A stretch of 55,384 nucleotides of DNA from Dehalococcoidia bacterium (lineage in GTDB: Bacteria > Chloroflexota > Dehalococcoidia > Lucifugimonadales > Lucifugimonadaceae): assembly GCA_026421185.1 (NCBI GenBank), contig JAPKCH010000008.1, positions 1 to 55,384 of the forward strand, given 5' to 3'. This document shows positions 55,104-55,384 of this stretch, piece after piece. Below the pieces are notes generated by a model. That model did not search any database and had not been told where the DNA came from. It saw only the letters and a list, made by a program, of their open reading frames with translations. How positions within the stretch are numbered: position 1 is the stretch's first letter; every line of letters begins with the position of its first letter. The position numbers and the translations under genes are program-made.

Positions 55104-55384
55104 CTTGAAATTCCCTCAACCTGTGGTTGGAACACCTATGTTAGTGATCGTTCACATACTTGGCAAATATATTTAATACATGAAGCTTCTTACGAGTTAT
55201 TGCATAAGGACGATATATACACCGAGAAGATTCAGGTGATGAGTTAAAATCCGAACAAATAAAACCTTCAGGCCAAATTTCGTATCGACACCACCCGCCA
55301 TACGAAAATCGAATCACAAGCATAAAAAACTTCATGCGCTACGCCACTACCAGATGCTTCGATGGATCGACGACAAATTTGTTC

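Noticed and set aside
55141-55335. A 64-residue minus-strand open frame at the right edge
   Set aside because: Low-complexity composition, no family likeness and no ribosome binding site; treated as chance.

Overview
The window reads as chromosomal DNA from an uncultured, probably marine, member of the Chloroflexota, most likely the SAR202 lineage. This placement is an inference. It rests on a very large membrane protein joining a glycosyltransferase to a DUF2298 domain (a domain common in Chloroflexota), and on several molybdenum hydroxylase large subunits beside acyl-CoA dehydrogenases and an enolase-superfamily enzyme, a mix typical of SAR202. The genetic code looks standard (code 11): many genes end in TGA, and TTG and GTG starts are frequent. 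There are no rRNA or tRNA genes, no CRISPR array, no insertion sequence and no prophage.

Layout. 1-3325 (minus): a partial LmbE-type deacetylase, an S9 peptidase and a lipoprotein with two internal repeats. 3516-11396 (plus): a tryptophan block. A textbook tRNA-Trp T-box precedes trpS; a short Trp-containing leader ORF whose stop lies in a perfect 10-bp hairpin precedes trpE; then come a second trpE-like gene, trpG, trpD, trpC and trpF. trpB and trpA are absent. 11523-16498: a Gfo/Idh oxidoreductase, a pentapeptide-repeat protein, a type II glutamine synthetase with a repeat-rich upstream region, an MFS gene interrupted by one in-frame TGA, and an ICMT-like methyltransferase. 16534-24528 (minus): an FAD oxidoreductase, M1 aminopeptidase, a 3-hydroxyacyl-CoA dehydrogenase with unusual domain order, an enolase-superfamily enzyme, a HAD hydrolase and a decayed comF.

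24654-36492: hpf, the 1478-residue glycosyltransferase/DUF2298 protein, an M16 peptidase, a 22-bp hairpin plus a palindrome in front of an XRE regulator, a stand-alone Lrp/AsnC effector domain followed by two adjacent acyl-CoA dehydrogenases, a HIT protein and an MFS exporter. 36744-45188 (plus): a molybdenum hydroxylase operon (FAD subunit, 2Fe-2S subunit, two tandem Mo subunits), a MoaD-like sulfur carrier, then a pterin cluster folE, folM-like, folB/folX-like. 45518-49532 (minus): a DHA2 drug exporter and a third, unpartnered Mo subunit. 50142-55103: a protein with two fused beta-lactamase-type domains, a sugar nucleotidyltransferase, a CBS-pair protein, and a TetR regulator with a cytidylate-kinase-like partner.

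How the parts fit. The two tryptophan leaders suggest that tRNA-Trp charging controls trpS through the T-box, and that translation of a Trp codon may control trpEGDCF. The molybdenum hydroxylase operon may assemble either of two catalytic subunits on one electron-transfer module. The folE/folM/folB set could make tetrahydromonapterin or feed folate synthesis. The remaining genes look like scavenging metabolism of peptides, acyl-CoAs and diverse organic acids, which fits an oligotrophic heterotroph.
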